Origin: Desulfatibacillum alkenivorans DSM 16219
GTDB taxonomy: Bacteria; Desulfobacterota; Desulfobacteria; Desulfobacterales; Desulfatibacillaceae
DNA: 35,453 bases
Reading direction: 5' to 3'
Assembly: GCF_900142135.1 (NCBI RefSeq)
Contig: NZ_FQZU01000050.1
Span: 1-35,453 of the forward strand
Shown here: in pieces, positions 35,301 to 35,453 of the stretch
How positions within the stretch are numbered: position 1 is the stretch's first letter
How the letters are laid out: each line of letters begins with the position of its first letter
Notes under the pieces: model-generated
The model's input: the letters and a program-made list of their open reading frames with translations, nothing else
The model's database searches: none
What the model was told of the DNA's origin: nothing
Translations under genes and position numbers: made by a program

Positions 35301-35453
35301 ATCGCCGGGGGCCCCGATGAAGGTGATGGCGCCGCCGCCGTCGTTATCCGCATCCGCGGTCATGGTGAGAGACTTGGCTCCGGTGGTCTGAAGCGACAGG
35401 GTGTCGTCGCTCAGGTTTTCCACCGTAATATTATTGGTGGCTTCCAGGACGAT
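1..35453 (-). CDS. Giant beta-strand-repeat, adhesin-like surface protein (internal fragment, open at both ends)
   Basis: A single minus-strand frame is open from 35453 to 3, about 11,817 codons; both edges read in the same register (window-start side IVEFGVEAPEAADLAAQT, opposite side IVLEATNNITVENL). The other two minus-strand frames are open only for short stretches. The protein is Gly/Ala/Ser/Thr/Asp/Val/Ile-rich with alternating hydrophobic residues in short strands, as expected for stacked beta-helix rungs. I found one cysteine (codon at 19890-19892), and Asp far outnumbers Lys plus Arg. No signal peptide, TPS haemagglutination domain, LEPR motif, autotransporter barrel or enzyme motif is visible; these could lie outside the window. 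Known of the family: FhaB-like and 'beta strand repeat' proteins are exported and displayed on the cell surface. Inferred here: an adhesin or surface-layer filament. Secretion route, partner and substrate cannot be told. Confidence is very high for the coding frame and moderate for the role. Confidence 0.93.
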   Translation of the reverse strand, partial: MVLEATNNITVENLSDDTLSLQTTGAKSLTMTADADNDGGGAITFIGAPGDTVVTQGGDMFFNAGDGMTLAKLDTNGGDVTATINNAGTGTGNLDIYGITTDGGDVNMTNSHGIAGTAVGNLLVRGDIDTSNATVTGGDVNLSATNDLTQIEGATIVTGGGNVTMSADSDGDASGVLTISGKAGVNNIDTRAVGGLADGDADVSAAQFVMGTGFIQLGTGTMTILSSSQGTIGVGSGAGALNIAGAALQRINADTIEIGSLAGGAVNVDSTANLSGQNIEVYSSTDITVGDIRLGATGVATLESAGGAVVDDGGVGGGGTYIQAGSLNITANSVGGSGTGNAALDIDIASGVNVVNVTAATGGIYLRDVGTGNVSLSNFNLATSSGSQTVSITAASGSILANSAAFDTNIGDDNIYLTTENGTAAKDIVFTQAVETTGDVYLKSVGDVHDSGLLAMVSADYLEIDAVEGVGTGSTGAGPFNVDVNSLKAMSENAIYIREENGLDVIGLETTDNSGDIWLSSGTGGAVTITAAGAGGSGVTADQAGTIVIISEDNILVNSDVVSGNGDITLTADSAIIMEARITTAQTGAVDADVYLTADADNDNDGNIVWFGGWITADYLRASAGHGIMVLTVVNTVDADNHGSSGVIAVFNYSTDLTVGSTAAIANKSGSIYIDTNGSMTIAKDVLAGANGDVRLETQGADGSVTINDGVTIQGGVGGNGGVTVISDGFSFGTGAQTGQIKANGSGDIHIYPQTTTYNMGVNDAAFGANNGGASVFNVTSAMAANNFVLGTGELIIGDASITGGMSVGADGSFSINANLALINSGSFEFNALSGVTDIDAGTNDVRIVTGDLSEGQSLGTAADVIAQNLTMTSTSGIGNAASGAIDVNVDYVNATAVNGNIYLRDANGTGSLTVDAKTSGNGVIDVRGSSEVLILNDVQTTNGAITAINNANNIIASNVVSGNNGTITLTTTGSAGDIYLDYVNAGAGLVDIDAGTGGTAGAVLNADADGTADIVAGSAQINAVTGVGQAAGNGPIDVNADAISISNTGSGGVYLDIMDSNANGATVTINSDGAGDVQVTAGTAAGTIAYKSVDAENGNINLSSRWTINLGATGNIVSDSAIVGGSHDITVTSTMASVVFTNQVISDDDVTITAAGLIYDNANDNVADIIADQVTLQGLQIGLATGNSTVDVDVNEVVLARTTNGPIFMNIMDSDNSNVMITKVDANGPGRIRLESTIGSGTFTYKSVDTESGTISIDSSGSNMILGSGTGVIIADSAVAGSDWVQIRNFAGNITINTQVRSDGSALLAASAAAIIDNASDGVADIVAARGSVYGATGVGSVANTLDMDVDVVIQALADTNGIFLNIDSDHTSTGNVTVQSVDSRSTGDVSIESTSGTGKVIYTNVDANSGSITITSDLGDIDARSVASDTGGAGTNDVTITATAGEIWLGSVSSDHDVFITAHTNVNDDDDSISGYTEVSAGHDISITAGTALSAGYIGRATAIDMTDPAQLAEAVDINPGAGTVTLTSQSGNIQIYQDGSMSVNALPTINGAGGNQILLAAGDALTVTGGFTDNNANSIALGALSGDLTINANQTVQASTGSVKLYAAGATGGGDGYDVVFSGATAASAAQVVAGIDVYVQSESGQILSAGTGTNITGGAGATNTAVITAGSGIGTGAGAGAVEVDASVIDAETSTGGIYFITSGAGGLVIDADATTSGDIDIDAQGNENVTLNNVDAADGSVTLDIAGAGDAIINYVISDSTAAGTHDVAISTTNGDIRFTQTGATGIISDDLVTLTAGNGSIVGDAGTASTDVIASRLVMVASGDIGASGTGYLQTQVSNVEALFGAGGPATAGIWLDNNGALAIGGATGGTAVIGIQGSSVTDSNISVSADSVVLSESVFARDKNGLGPAAPVAGDASVTITTDNAAGITVNAGQAVLASGSVSSTVTLNAGTHASADVVINGTVQAGDNATPSGAATVDIDAVDAVTVGPAATIQALAGSGTGSISMLVGGTLTVNGAMLATSTGDKAVVNASVGGDIDVNATITGTGAGTANNSEVALVADGDITIDAAVSIENSEGNAVLVVRSDSGSVTLDGTGDLTAVGGASGFAIVRILADDNVYIDTQIQAETTSHTGNSAWVYIGKTDDRIGGSVTLGSNADIMAYGGEGAARIEIRSSGDITVDDAVTIQADAGLIATGGNNAEIYIRSYTGSVTIEDGTGAGSIKAVAGDFWANFGSAAVNIQAADDVTLNNDVIATAHALTAEIEILAGGNVTVDALLDASIDVSTGTGHDAVVNIGTGGSPVGGTITLGSNADIQAVAGGALNNADVGLYANGNVSVNGAVDILADTDANGGVDAAITIQSDAGGVTIGTGTGSIKADGEEGATVTIDAAASVTVGSSATVKAEAGGATGDTAAVNIYAGSDVLLNNATVTAAGGASGSGVVNIGGPGANRIGGDVDIIGGGGVIASAGINGNSDLNIFAVGDVNVNQASVQSIAGGNATLDIGSSAASGLIGGSVDIEGALVMVGGTGAVANVNVYAYHDISVGAALLTNLTAIGQSANVAISGEDVFLGGSASVLNYQAMGNSGAASTTVSATGSTGVVIGVGAVINNTGQNSSQVTLDATANGGDISVYGRALAFGGNTAVITLNSVDNVTVDKVGSIGGSMLANAVNLGSVDINAGGDVVIGSAGSTKVQAVSNTGAATVHIDSTGGTSGVSLGAPGSVLGTGATGALVEVHTDKNVVVDGVVTADSSSGAAQLKIGTTGSAVGGSVVINKGAAVSATGWHSASTLLHVVADGDISIDAPVSVTDNIGAATMQIQSNSGGITISDDVGGTASSGEITATAGSLSGNAAITIQALGAGLAAGDVNLAGDAGVTATGPSGSASITIKSSSGNVYIDQAGLAGVAGDILAVSNAVGSGNASVDIEAKKNVVIKSNVTARAGSNSAAAVDIKAGSDVTISASGAAGNAALIYADAAASFGSNATVNIEAGTAAVNGDVTIGYWGDVQAYAGSASGSGAINIRGDAVDVAGPVRIRATGSSGTTSISITSNTGAITIDGSGSDNAGIIYSSVGSFGSLASVTLDAATSLTVNNNIDVDGSGSANATVTLYARSGDISVGDPGGAAGSYTANITADGSASYGGTATASIEIKILGANPGNDIILGTAADVSAQGYNADVDIVGDNVTISGGTDIDATGGSDGNADVLIQAMEGYLYVDGLLNLAGTAWTATGAASIDASAGGSGGNAQVTLQAAAGSAGDLVLNANVTATAANSGNAGIDVIAGGDVRIGDGAGGNYAANIFADASSAIIATVNIGEAGTGIPVGGNIYLGAGAASVRAAGGSGNGDVSIVGDSVTSEDGVAIQASGSFGVSSVLIESTDAAAGEIQLGNGAITAANNNSGSATVTIAGAGTGSNQVKIGGAVTASANSGDASIDISSQGNGFGSSSKWAIHVIGDLTARNLAAGSYADVTINSQGAAGAVVIDGAILGSSSTGNGVIDIDSNRGTMELNGAITGNFGSYGQVDIDTNVGNGASIYLNNAIALNESTTGATSYISLKAGDHIFMAAGGDIIVNASAGTGNVAVSLLADQTAGNNGRITMADGAVVDAGSGLITMSAAGNITLGQVITTLTGGVAVDIDSTELGLYDAGNAAGPNGWTEDIIANGAGAIVSINTAQTQGTGSNAIETKIAILDSYLGSNGNITIAETDGLTLRDVENAGTAFGNITITSAAGDILVDSVKSTNGDITLAALAGSILEANADVDYDIITANGTATLSATGSIGASGAAIETQIAVLNADSSVAGNIYLDEYDGIDYANVDTASGDIFLTYGNGATGTATATAVDAQDGFVTITGAGDLIATHVYALENTAVGSYDVTLTSNTGDVTLGSVKADYDAIVTAAGTGAGTGNVVDDGDGLNGAAYTQVEAGHDISITASGASGFIGSSTDINPTLANNHWKAVDVLPGNELNLVSNGNIQVYQKGDLGSLKINTLTSGGGSDDQIFVGAGGSLTIAGSFSENDDNITLAAMGSAAGTGDDLTINPVFSVTGSDGSVWLYAGTGDVNLNGLVFAGANAAGSKSVTVNADAGSINASMDLTEITAASGASGIVVLTANSGIGSTGVGFLRIDATTVNAHTDNGGIYIETAGQGGVGISAEDDGAGDIFLNGGNETMTLTDIDANNGSITVTRSGVLGDAIVIVSVESDTGGGVGTGGHDITITNNTGDINFGGTAAPSGVGHITGDDDIFLTATSGSIVSATGTAAIEITSLSTADTGYLYMEAGGNIGTQANMIMTHVDELEGQFGKSNGAATFYLQNDQALSIEGPNTGVFGGAALGAATGNQKISIAATALNVNDDVIVQTSGATGKVILVTTTGDIDFGASADVKAQAANTALVGMLASRDLLLDANASTINASAAAGNAQVNAQAARNLLVTGTGASITAIGAGTATATGSVKLDAFAGSVDIDHGSAVAATGVASATVDINAVTGVTITGKQAVEASSSSGAANVDIKASAGGVSIQGGNVAGAADAAVHATGNAAVSVLIEAGTDVALQANTGAGTYAIYASSVTNNGAIDIKAGTAAAASGSVVVSSIAHANGAGDAAVNIDAAGGTGGTSGADVIVNAGGSVLATAGSGAGDDGRITITADDGVSIAGTIAASAGGASGDDAYVNIGTAGDHVGGDVVVSGSVTATGGKTGADTAGVNVYADGSLTVDGGAVQATVGTGAGHAQVILGGTGLNKIGGDITILGGGSVSATGAAGASDYVKAYADGAVKLGVDTSGSGKINVASATGTATLSGSSVVIGSGTAAGSVSASGSQKAFVAVNATNAVTMGSLGVVQATASAQTGSIDINAGGAISLDNIVKAQSTSGDAFVNVDSVSSGITVGSHGATGVLADAGSGLGDSGKVEFLAGGNVIINNDLKAEGTTAAVNIGLSGDSIGGAVTLNDSGDGIAATGTIATIQIDAVGDVSLNEDVAANGIVDGSVSVTSDGAVGITVGTGGETGLTASGSDADVILNATVGGVNINNNVSATGATAVVDIDANSTGTGASAALIVSGAVSAKGTTSSTVDIDSNGNTGEVIITGGLTTGTGVGSLGSVNISSHWGDITLSGSVSVDVGATGVGKFIVSTQGGVDADVAINAPVDIYASSGSVRIQVGDDLIFDANGDIVVNPLVGGTGAGSGSFSCAIASSTSASNDGVIQMADGTVIDAGAGVVNMQADGNVTIGQLITTNAGTNAVIISTSSGAVLDAGDAADPSGAAEDIIANNGVARATITAANGIGETGGNGPIETQVVRLDASVTTAGDIYITETDAINLEDVDTQTGTIVIQAGGLITATDVQIIGQGSGEFISLTSTGAGIAVDLVAIDATDVNGGGLGSIVLDAQGGSITDSGSDTAADIISKSGTAYLTAAGSIGIGTGAAAAINTRVAGIQGSTTVLGDINIREADDVTLQSLVTNSGDIFVDSASGDVTVMIVSAGGTGGGEFGNVTIQALGTGKSILDDGNKATVISGGGPTSGVGSGGAALDLQAGKHVGGTGADVSAIDLFDEADAVRAIDVDASTFGSITVSSAQDAGNTGNIQLYDAGSFNISGLNLNVGGTGNQVYLGAGTGMNLNDAFNAGSNDLGLAMYNTTGTLTIGASGQAAASGGYKVDVYSAGDVSLGGTGTGGGAINTTGIVNVWAKGDIIDAGSDNSVDIVAGTLNIYAGYDGNTGEIGVGAAGMSAAIEVRSSVITAQSRGTAGSAQDILLNDVSTGDVSLSAYAEIKGDVWFNGTMAHDSDTITLVDVKTDSGAITVQVTGPNTDVKVQSVVSDDGSAATNDVSILAKSGDILFDGGNATTGAIVSLGAVYLTAGTGTGNGTIASSAGTGALDVQAPNLVITARESVGAAGTGVLETQVSNLEANFGTGNGAAGFYLDNNAALTIGGITAMDGVFAGAAAGSSTGNLTIDITADSIAVNERINATITGASKTAAIRLTADGTGAGTADVTVANGVAVTASAGNTGQAKIAVQANNDVDVNGGSIIATVGIGSINGFDGAQIDIGTSGSRIGGDVTVRNGGSISASGGNRNQDWVKVYADGDITIGSGAGTSVVHAASWSGAVTLVGSDVVIGSAGIGNVYATGDVNAKINIESNKATGATSYTGITVGGSGVVQAKGGQFSQITFDTDGTGLGDIIVNGDVIAGSGTGATGLTTLQAFVKFGGSGDMVAGDIIIDGGGSVVAEANSGATMSTQVDLYADGALTIGATGLGKVNVRGGDTGDAGVNIEAGVISIGQSTGSVIAEGGRAPVFIVSNATAGAGLDVGAGGTIQAISHADSAFVLVEALSSSVVVDGSILADAETNGGSKAVVSIGFTGSAIGGSIDVNAGASIQALGAAGWFIGPIPSKVLLTAAGDINVDAPILVRNTGSGSANLSLISTSGNITLESAGTSSGALTVEAGDGLGSGFAQLNIFAFGSGGGTGTGNVTLNGQVNVDARTYGGSFALAGIGFGSYFTGSLDVPVAGSVALGSLADIYATGGSGDGGIDIVSEGNITVHGAVNLRADGSTGGSRSSYVSIVSASGSVSVDAGKAGAGTIQALGGPDSTGSVTLTASGGDLIVYNDILASSAAGGSGGAKVGLFASGDLHLDAQVIADASASTGSVAAGWINGSVDGNITVYGNSDLQALAGSGSTAFAGIDLHAGGGVTVEGNADILADSAAGSGASAYVDIFASGNLTIGSGTGTIIAHGLGSGLAGTSLPFGFATPGSADYVAIGADGSVNIGANSGISVINDGSGDAVMFIAAGQGNLTVDADLTSQASSGSAYVSILSGGTGSKQVNVGGSVTATSVSGAAQIDISSNGTGASALVVDGSITAGGSGGDFMVYLDSRGTGGSVIVNGAIKAGTGSGSSAASGSVLIQSLEGDITVNGAININPVDDAATALVSQGGASAIVDTQGGADANVVFSGPMTVDAASGSVQILAGNNVTMGVNGDITVSHAGSTFSGSVNVTISADAAGGGDGVLSMFQNNTGEARVSAGTGTITLTAGGNIEISQIVTFHTGGTAVTITSTDGALVEILTGDHGNPDIVANETGAITVIDTATGIGRFTGTMAIETMVTKLDAKVTGNGDIFIYEYDGLTLLDVETAGATTGDIKIISNTGDIQLAPLAQGTVYSHAGDVYLKATTGSILETTADAVLDIRAESGSATLIAGGSIGSNTGLGAIDTQVGALIGSSTGTGDINIREVDDITLQSLVTNSGDIFVDANDGDITVMTVTAGGAPAGAFGNVTIYALGADKSVFDDGNTATVIAGGGVNSGPGSAGATLDIQAGMHVGGTAADPSPIDVKDSADAVRALDLDVSTFNAVTVSSAQNLSGLNGSNGHIQLYDNDAFDLSGALTLNLGTDGNQVYLGAGTSMNLNAPFTAGSNDLALALYNTTGTLGIGAAGQAAASGGYKVEVYSSGDVSLGGTGVAGGALNTTGIVNVWAKGDIIDAGSDNVLDIVAGTLNIYAGYAGGKGEIGVGAAGMSAAIEVRSSVITAQSRGSAGSAQDILLNDVSTGDVSLTAYAEVKGDVWFNGTMAHSGDTITLTDVKTDSGAITIQVTGPNTDVKVQSVVSDALLAATNDVSILARSGDILFDGGNATTGAIVSLGDVYLTAGTGTGNGTISSKAGTGVLDVQSDGLVITARESVGAAGTGVLETQVNNLEAQFGTGNAAAGFYLDNAAALTIGGITAMDGVFAGAAVGSSTGNLVIDINADSLLVQESIQAKTTGADADLTLNADAGGITIRPTAADAVVFASGTAAVDVSVTATQDILLQAANTYDALILANALTAGGDAAITVTSTGGDIVADGATSGGSATIKAYAGDAAGSGSTIDLTVDAQGGDLRILSSAGEFAGVYSATYGDNAVTNVDVDAQNILMDADQGGSAIIYAVGKTSTAHTGGAVTLTVNANAAAGTLDALGGTGRIWITAAEGNDGATVDMDITANGNITFDDESGALSVSAWTFANDVANVSNYVESVNGNVTVTGGNVSAFGGVGHTNADMTVKAANYVTVNDDGAIDATAGSLGTGATGTTGAKITIEAGNVLVDEKGKIYAEGGTGFKDIVSITAASGVVTVTGSGSIAAHSQTGSVTIDAGSVAIGVTGAGLVEASGSVLAEVKINATGSNGVTVGASGIVRAKGGSISEIYIDTDGSTALGDVTINGSVLAGIAGVTSRRAAVYIGAGSGSGGVAGDIIIDGGASIQAVTDTALDNEARVRLATLGNVSIGETGQAVITVSGGQTATVNYDSDITIVGANINIGAADAQLTVSDAEASVSIAAMTGTGNVNINGNAEIKAYSYDANASVSVMAAGNVKVDGSMLADAVTNGGTYAGVGITANSIDVNAGASIQALGQAAAGDTTSVGFFAAGDITIDAPILARNNGSGDAGISIMSMSGDINIESAGASSGSITAEAGNGFGSGAASVKIGGFGTGSAPVSGAVTINGQVTADASTNGGSDAEVYIMSIVLGGGSGYAPIAETVTLGALADVSAKAQSGDARVGIAAKGDVSIGGSANVSATGSEEAYVAIVSSSGNVSVGSGSGVIQAEGGGSGLAGTSLPNGYATPGSAVYVAIAAAGGVDIGSNSGVAAWNFGTGDSVVYIKAGSGSLTVDADINSASSGGSAYVTILGGGTGSSQVVVGGDVTVTSSSAAAQIDVIANGTGTGAMVIDGDLLTLGSGTDFMVYLDSKGAGGDITVNGGIEAGTGSGTGSASGSVQIRSNGGDITINGSISVDPAGTGSGYGSVLIYTGAAADESIYLNKTISVNGSSGQVYIQANGDVDFNAGADIIVNGGSGLGTGTGNVPVTVIAMNGSITMDADSLIDAGAGRIYLYGWNGIDLGVLSTSNPTNINPGFIATGAIAIESYGSITDAGAGEVDIIAPNAGVVVADPTAFGSTGNPIETTVGSILATVSGTGDFVVVETDDILVDYVSNTTGDIYLTATAGAINDLSGGDSAADFIATSGTVRLIARDEIGTAANSIDTEIGTLIAHTTGTGLNGGPIYVDEADGIILEDVDTQKGAIVLTYGNTTTGTAVAKAVDAIDGGVSITGVGDLNAKHVYATDSGATGTYNVLLQNQAGNITVGDIFGDYDVTITAVGGYVEDDGDGGSAMTAYTKVQAAHDLTITAGSASGYIGTAAYIDPRVDPVNEAVDVLLTGMSGTATFNSNDNIQIYQKGSLSLSATFDSAGGSGDQILAIAEKGLTVTGGITENDDNVWLAAMSGDLTIAAGQQVQAVLGSVDLYASEGTGATGNVILTGSASAGTTVQVEAKGGAIIDGDGGTAVDITAGASVDLEADLGIGSGGAVNGAIDIITPVVNAGNLTSGGIHLNMLGGAGVGTGAVNINTAHSLGSGSIWINSVTTGGITLTDVDTENGSITVTQSVAGDVTIVNVESDIAAGTGNSDVSISTSNGNIVFNGHLTSEDRATLAASGGSIISTVGTGATDVGARELIMFASDSIGASANNLITQISALEAIYTGDNTGNEGFWLDNTGMDLTIGGITAMDGVTSGMGIGTANGALVQLSITADSITVNENVDAYTQGASALVTLNAVAGGIAVNGGNGIFGSTNVYAGASANTVVNVTAQGDIVVTGAAAGGAYITARTQASGAAAMNVASTGGGVIVDANSGIAIIKAEAGSNAGSGSVATLNVNADGGDITVLGGSAGGTGAIQTWTYGDSAVQTLNATANNNILIDAEQGQLAEIWLYGSGSAALVSNLTANMNVTATNGSIQVLGGSSGAGTGYDAWIGAYTTGDSASINVDVTAKGDIIVEQRGGGTAAIGGSDWDGSNATVDIDVESTSGNISVSGSNGSIYALGGGTALVDTTVDLYVKAAGDLTVSNSGAIFAKTSSSMGALPAGTTGAMAVLDAANVSVTTNGAVYASGGVGFKDIVDINATGDVLVDASGSIYAHSKTGSVNISGKDITIGSLGIGNVNASGSVKALVTIISTGGTAGVAVGGSGSIYANGADTSTISLFSDANVVNQGIIKAESSSGDATVNIGTAAAQITGDVTITGSVLSNSGPLAADTSQINVFAGGNVDINGGTVRALTGSGQGQINIGAVANRIGGWVNVHDGGLVNVASTGGAVEFAKIYADGDISIGKTGSGTVLVATNAATSAVVLDGSDIYIGADVGGSALVNATGSNNAFVNIISNSTGTAATSGITVGAGDFVVADGDNTEANIQMTSAKNATINGVLTATSASGDATVSVVANGATGILVSGTISAQNAAGSANTGLITLDSNGTGGDVIVTGVVHAGNSGNGVAKVDIDSADGVAVNQGGSVKAMGVNYGSVNILASGDVSVGASGTGSVKASAASGTALAFISAKNIVIGGDAPANAGTVTASGSKNVRTTLISTAGGTGLTIGASGDVIANLTTADNSQSAVVDMDVFSGALVIDGGVSATANTGNTKVIADVWNGTGGVTVSSQAEIKAQGGSTSTIQINVNGDATGEVNIDGSLYADGGSALIDVNSLNTGSHALVIDSNASLHADGGWNSRVQLDSNGAGGDVLINGAMFAGSNSMNSLVAVESLDDVTMGSSASMQAVTNTGFSTIDVDAGGNVILDNLVKAYVDGEGVAQVLVSSSGAQGITVRDNNATGQEEVQAIGMMYSLIQLDSNAAGADVTVYGDMLAGKGSWTAVVDIDSADQVVLRDGASIVATGETIGSVDIDASGTVLIGQTGSASIQTYATFGQAAVFIDTYGTAGIAVGSNGLIEANHTGSGDAWIRFQGSGTGTGPVNIDGTLRAVQSAGTGAAVVDINSNNTGAHAIWVGSHGSITAKSPNLAGVYLDSNGLGGDVLIQGPVQAGFGSGGSAKIEVTANNGSITNDANGTITGSASNVVLIYLGAGTGSGNIDLQGRISANGGSAINGFVSLIAAENVNMGVDGDIIVNNGSGKGDINVNVIADFKAGSNSGGITMADGALIDAGSGVITMQADGDILLSGLVTTGTGGVVVDITSYSKGILDNGDTYTDITATGSGAWVSLQASDFIGRVKDDEVIEDPEAFTGGAGRPETHANGDAIETSIRNLIAVTEEEGGEIAIDNTGNYALTLGKLGSASLVMPSLNLDASMWIRNDADITVNAWTLDGNDNVGLISTSGNVTIPDSGFTADTALDADFVLDDSKVDISVGTGTVRLEATAGTGAVRDSAGGALTIISHNLIVKSNSLSSEFINDASRFGSGSYAYNQTYDPGASLTPLPNATAFNIVARLVEDSSGEIGRVDAEIRGSGESFSILQTNDASGSALDLTVADIDGDGNSIVIQGDNGGVAGAGGMVLVYAANGYDNNTDGGVMSVEGAIYANNGDIVLWVDATSGQRDGEINLDGSSSITTDASGDELGALYIYGNTEISGTTLQANKHDMIILSSTANHIIIDDAQVGAGTVVLNPGGSNEWDIIITQNGSLTVNGGDLFIQNADEFRMESGPNGAAEVTVNGGSVNIDDVNVFLMQDGTKINADKNINVGRNTGSVFAMYMAPTATMNAGGGITISVGGDILLGNLNSDIDGTGGEDIYVNSYKGPDPHPHYINPAGTGTGYNMSWGSERNGSSGSPMASQSGTVTVGGIINPNGNDVTLISASDAIVDGDGQVVNTNIFTASAEDGIGAAADPITIDALVVDGTTTGSGASIYIYNTPSGDVRADFNTNGGNIIYSQQGGDLLLIDDAAWGGTDADTDAVYTVNGGAGSDGDATIDPPNDVTISSAVNLGTGTLVLEANGFITQNAAGNITAKNAYLIADLNNDNGADGFGTDFIQSGVSGALTITASGDVDIRAAGFQLDSITAGGRIDLTANYGNIVEFGVEAPEAADLAAQT
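2316..8665 (-). repeat. Super-repeat U5 (about 2,100 residues, last complete copy)
   Basis: Opens with DFVVVETDDILVDYV (about 8620-8665) and IYVDEADGIILEDVD (about 8365-8415). It continues with DDGDGGSAMTAYTKV (about 8060-8105), 'GYIG...AVDV' (about 7960-8050), NIQIYQKGSL (about 7890), and 'LEAIYTG...FWLDNTG' (about 6896-7000). The spacer includes a second 'AKIYADGDISIG' module (about 4900-5160) and the INIGAVANRIGGW signature (about 5170-5250). It closes with GITMADGALIDAGSGVITM (about 2600-2680), after which the repetition stops. Confidence 0.75.
6890..8415 (-). repeat. Conserved core 5 (subtype 1) of U5
   Basis: About 508 residues: IYVDEADGIILEDVD, VEDDGDGGSAM, VQAAHDLTITAG, GYIGTAAYIDP, NIQIYQKGSLSLSA, GLTVTGGITEN, LAAMSGDLTI and GFWLDNTGMDLTIGG. 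It is closer in landmark content to cores 1 and 2 than to the adjacent core 4, so subtype does not follow position. Confidence 0.7.
9130..10530 (-). repeat. U4 spacer segment paralogous to 14690-16450
   Basis: Contains SIQALGQAA, LARNNGSGDAGISIMS, INIESAGASSGSITAEAGNG, GLAGTSLPNGYATPGSAVYV, GGGTGSSQVVVGGDVTVTS and DFMVYLDSKG in the same order as the U3 segment. DNA identity is clearly lower than between the two cores, so this pair has drifted further or is under weaker constraint. Confidence 0.75.
12250..13805 (-). repeat. Conserved core 4 (subtype 2), near-copy of core 3
   Basis: Partner of 17590-19130. Shared phrases include 'HVGGTAADPSPIDV', HIQLYDNDAFDLSG, DVWFNGTMAHSGD, SGDILFDGGNATTGAIVSLG, ITARESVGAAGTGVLETQV and GITAMDGVFAGAA. 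The stretch 12901-12960 differs from 18241-18300 at a single base. Five extra codons (SGLNG region, near 13400) are the only length difference I found in the core. Similarity falls off below about 12250 and above about 13805. Confidence 0.85.
14690..16450 (-). repeat. U3 spacer segment paralogous to 9130-10530
   Basis: Shares ordered phrases with the U4 spacer: SIQALGAAG, LVRNTGSGSANLSLIS, ITLESAGTSSGALTVEAGDG, GLAGTSLPFGFATPGSADYV, SGGTGSKQVNVGGSVTATS and DFMVYLDS. The offset to the U4 segment is about 5,514 bp at 15235 but about 5,979 bp at 16250, so U3 has 465 bp (155 codons) more between these points. Confidence 0.75.
17590..19130 (-). repeat. Conserved core 3 (subtype 2), near-copy of core 4
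   Basis: About 510 residues. Subtype 2 lacks the acidic loop and has 'DDGNKATVISGGG', 'HVGGTGADVSAIDL', NIQLYDAGSFNISG, DVWFNGTMAHDSD, ITARESVGAAGTGVLETQV and FYLDNNAALTIGG. Aligned by eye with 12250-13805, the offset is exactly 5,340 bp for about 1.1 kb and then 5,325 bp after a 15-bp (5-codon) difference near 13400. Seven 60-base rows differ at 1 to 10 positions each. This is the strongest DNA-level repeat in the window. Confidence 0.85.
19541..24344 (-). repeat. Super-repeat U2 (shortest copy, about 1,600 residues)
   Basis: Opens with ITIAETDGLTLRDV (about 24345) and IYLDEYDGIDYANV (about 24000-24032). It continues through DDGDGLNGAAYTQVEAGHD (about 23660-23720), 'GFIG...AVDV' (about 23600-23680), NIQVYQKGDL (about 23510) and 'LEGQFG...FYLQNDQALSIEG' (about 22450-22560). 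A rung spacer of about 2.5 kb follows. It ends with GVIQMADGTVIDAGAGVVNM (about 19800-19870). The only cysteine I found in the window is here (19890-19892). Its core is subtype 1, like U1 and U5. Confidence 0.75.
22450..24035 (-). repeat. Conserved core 2 (subtype 1) of U2
   Basis: About 528 residues with the same landmark order as core 1: IYLDEYDG, VVDDGDGLNG, VEAGHDISITA, NIQVYQKG, SLTIAGSFSEN, then LEGQFG. Its landmark spacing agrees with core 5 to within a few tens of bases, showing that the core length is held while the spacers vary. Confidence 0.7.
25440..29030 (-). repeat. Dense short-rung spacer of U1 with the 'IG..GG' signature
   Basis: A run of short beta rungs of roughly 20-30 residues. 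Many carry the signature 'VNIG....IGG.V..G..A.I': VYIGKTDDRIGGSVTLG (about 28960-29020), VNIGTGGSPVGGTITLG (about 28480-28560), GGPGANRIGGDVDI (about 28065-28105), LDIGSSAASGLIGGSVDI (about 27870-27925), LKIGTTGSAVGGSVVI (about 27105-27165) and VNIGEAGTGIPVGGNIYLG (about 25440-25505). The alternating pattern fits stacked coils of a right-handed beta-helix; the fold is inferred from the pattern only. Confidence 0.65.
29805..31375 (-). repeat. Conserved core 1 (subtype 1) of U1
   Basis: About 520 residues from GIFLNIDSDHTS (about 31340-31370) to the LAIGG strand. Subtype 1 is recognised by an Asp-rich loop before 'Y.EV.AGHDISITA', a 'GYIG' turn, then 'AVDI'. The order of landmarks and their spacing match cores 2 and 5. 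It sits directly downstream of the tandem 470-bp modules. Confidence 0.7.
31030..32530 (-). repeat. Tandem module array, period about 470 bp, inside the giant CDS
   Basis: A module of about 157 residues recurs in tandem. The anchor phrase is AYKSVDAENG (about 32165-32190), FTYKSVDTESG (about 31692-31730) and VIYTNVDANSG (about 31216-31250), spaced about 470 bp apart. Each copy also carries 'ADIxAxxxxxxGxxGVG', a 'DVDV' strand and 'GxIxLNIxDS'. A degenerate earlier copy lies around 32500. The last copy merges into the first super-repeat core, so this looks like local multiplication of the motif that opens each core. Spacing is a multiple of three and keeps the frame. Confidence 0.75.
32530..35453 (-). 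other. Lead-in beta-strand region of the giant protein, before the super-repeats
   Basis: This is the N-terminal-most part visible, about 970 residues. It consists of strand phrases such as NITVENLSDDTLSL, GGDVTATI and GDIYLDY with irregular spacing. It carries Asp-rich loops resembling calcium-binding DxDxDG sequences: ADADNDGGG (about 35325-35362), ADSDGDASG (about 34935-34962) and ADADNDNDGN (about 33634-33666). Single 'IYxRExxGLxxxxLxTxxxxGDIWL' phrases (about 33895-34000 and 32715-32760) resemble the opening motif of the super-repeat cores, so this part seems related but more diverged. The true N-terminus lies beyond 35453. Confidence 0.7.

Noticed and set aside
1-35453. Possible internal promoters, terminators, tRNA or small RNA genes
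   Set aside because: I saw no convincing terminator hairpin with a T-run, no tRNA-like sequence and no non-coding gap. GC-rich palindromes such as ggcgcc are frequent simply because of Gly-Ala codons.
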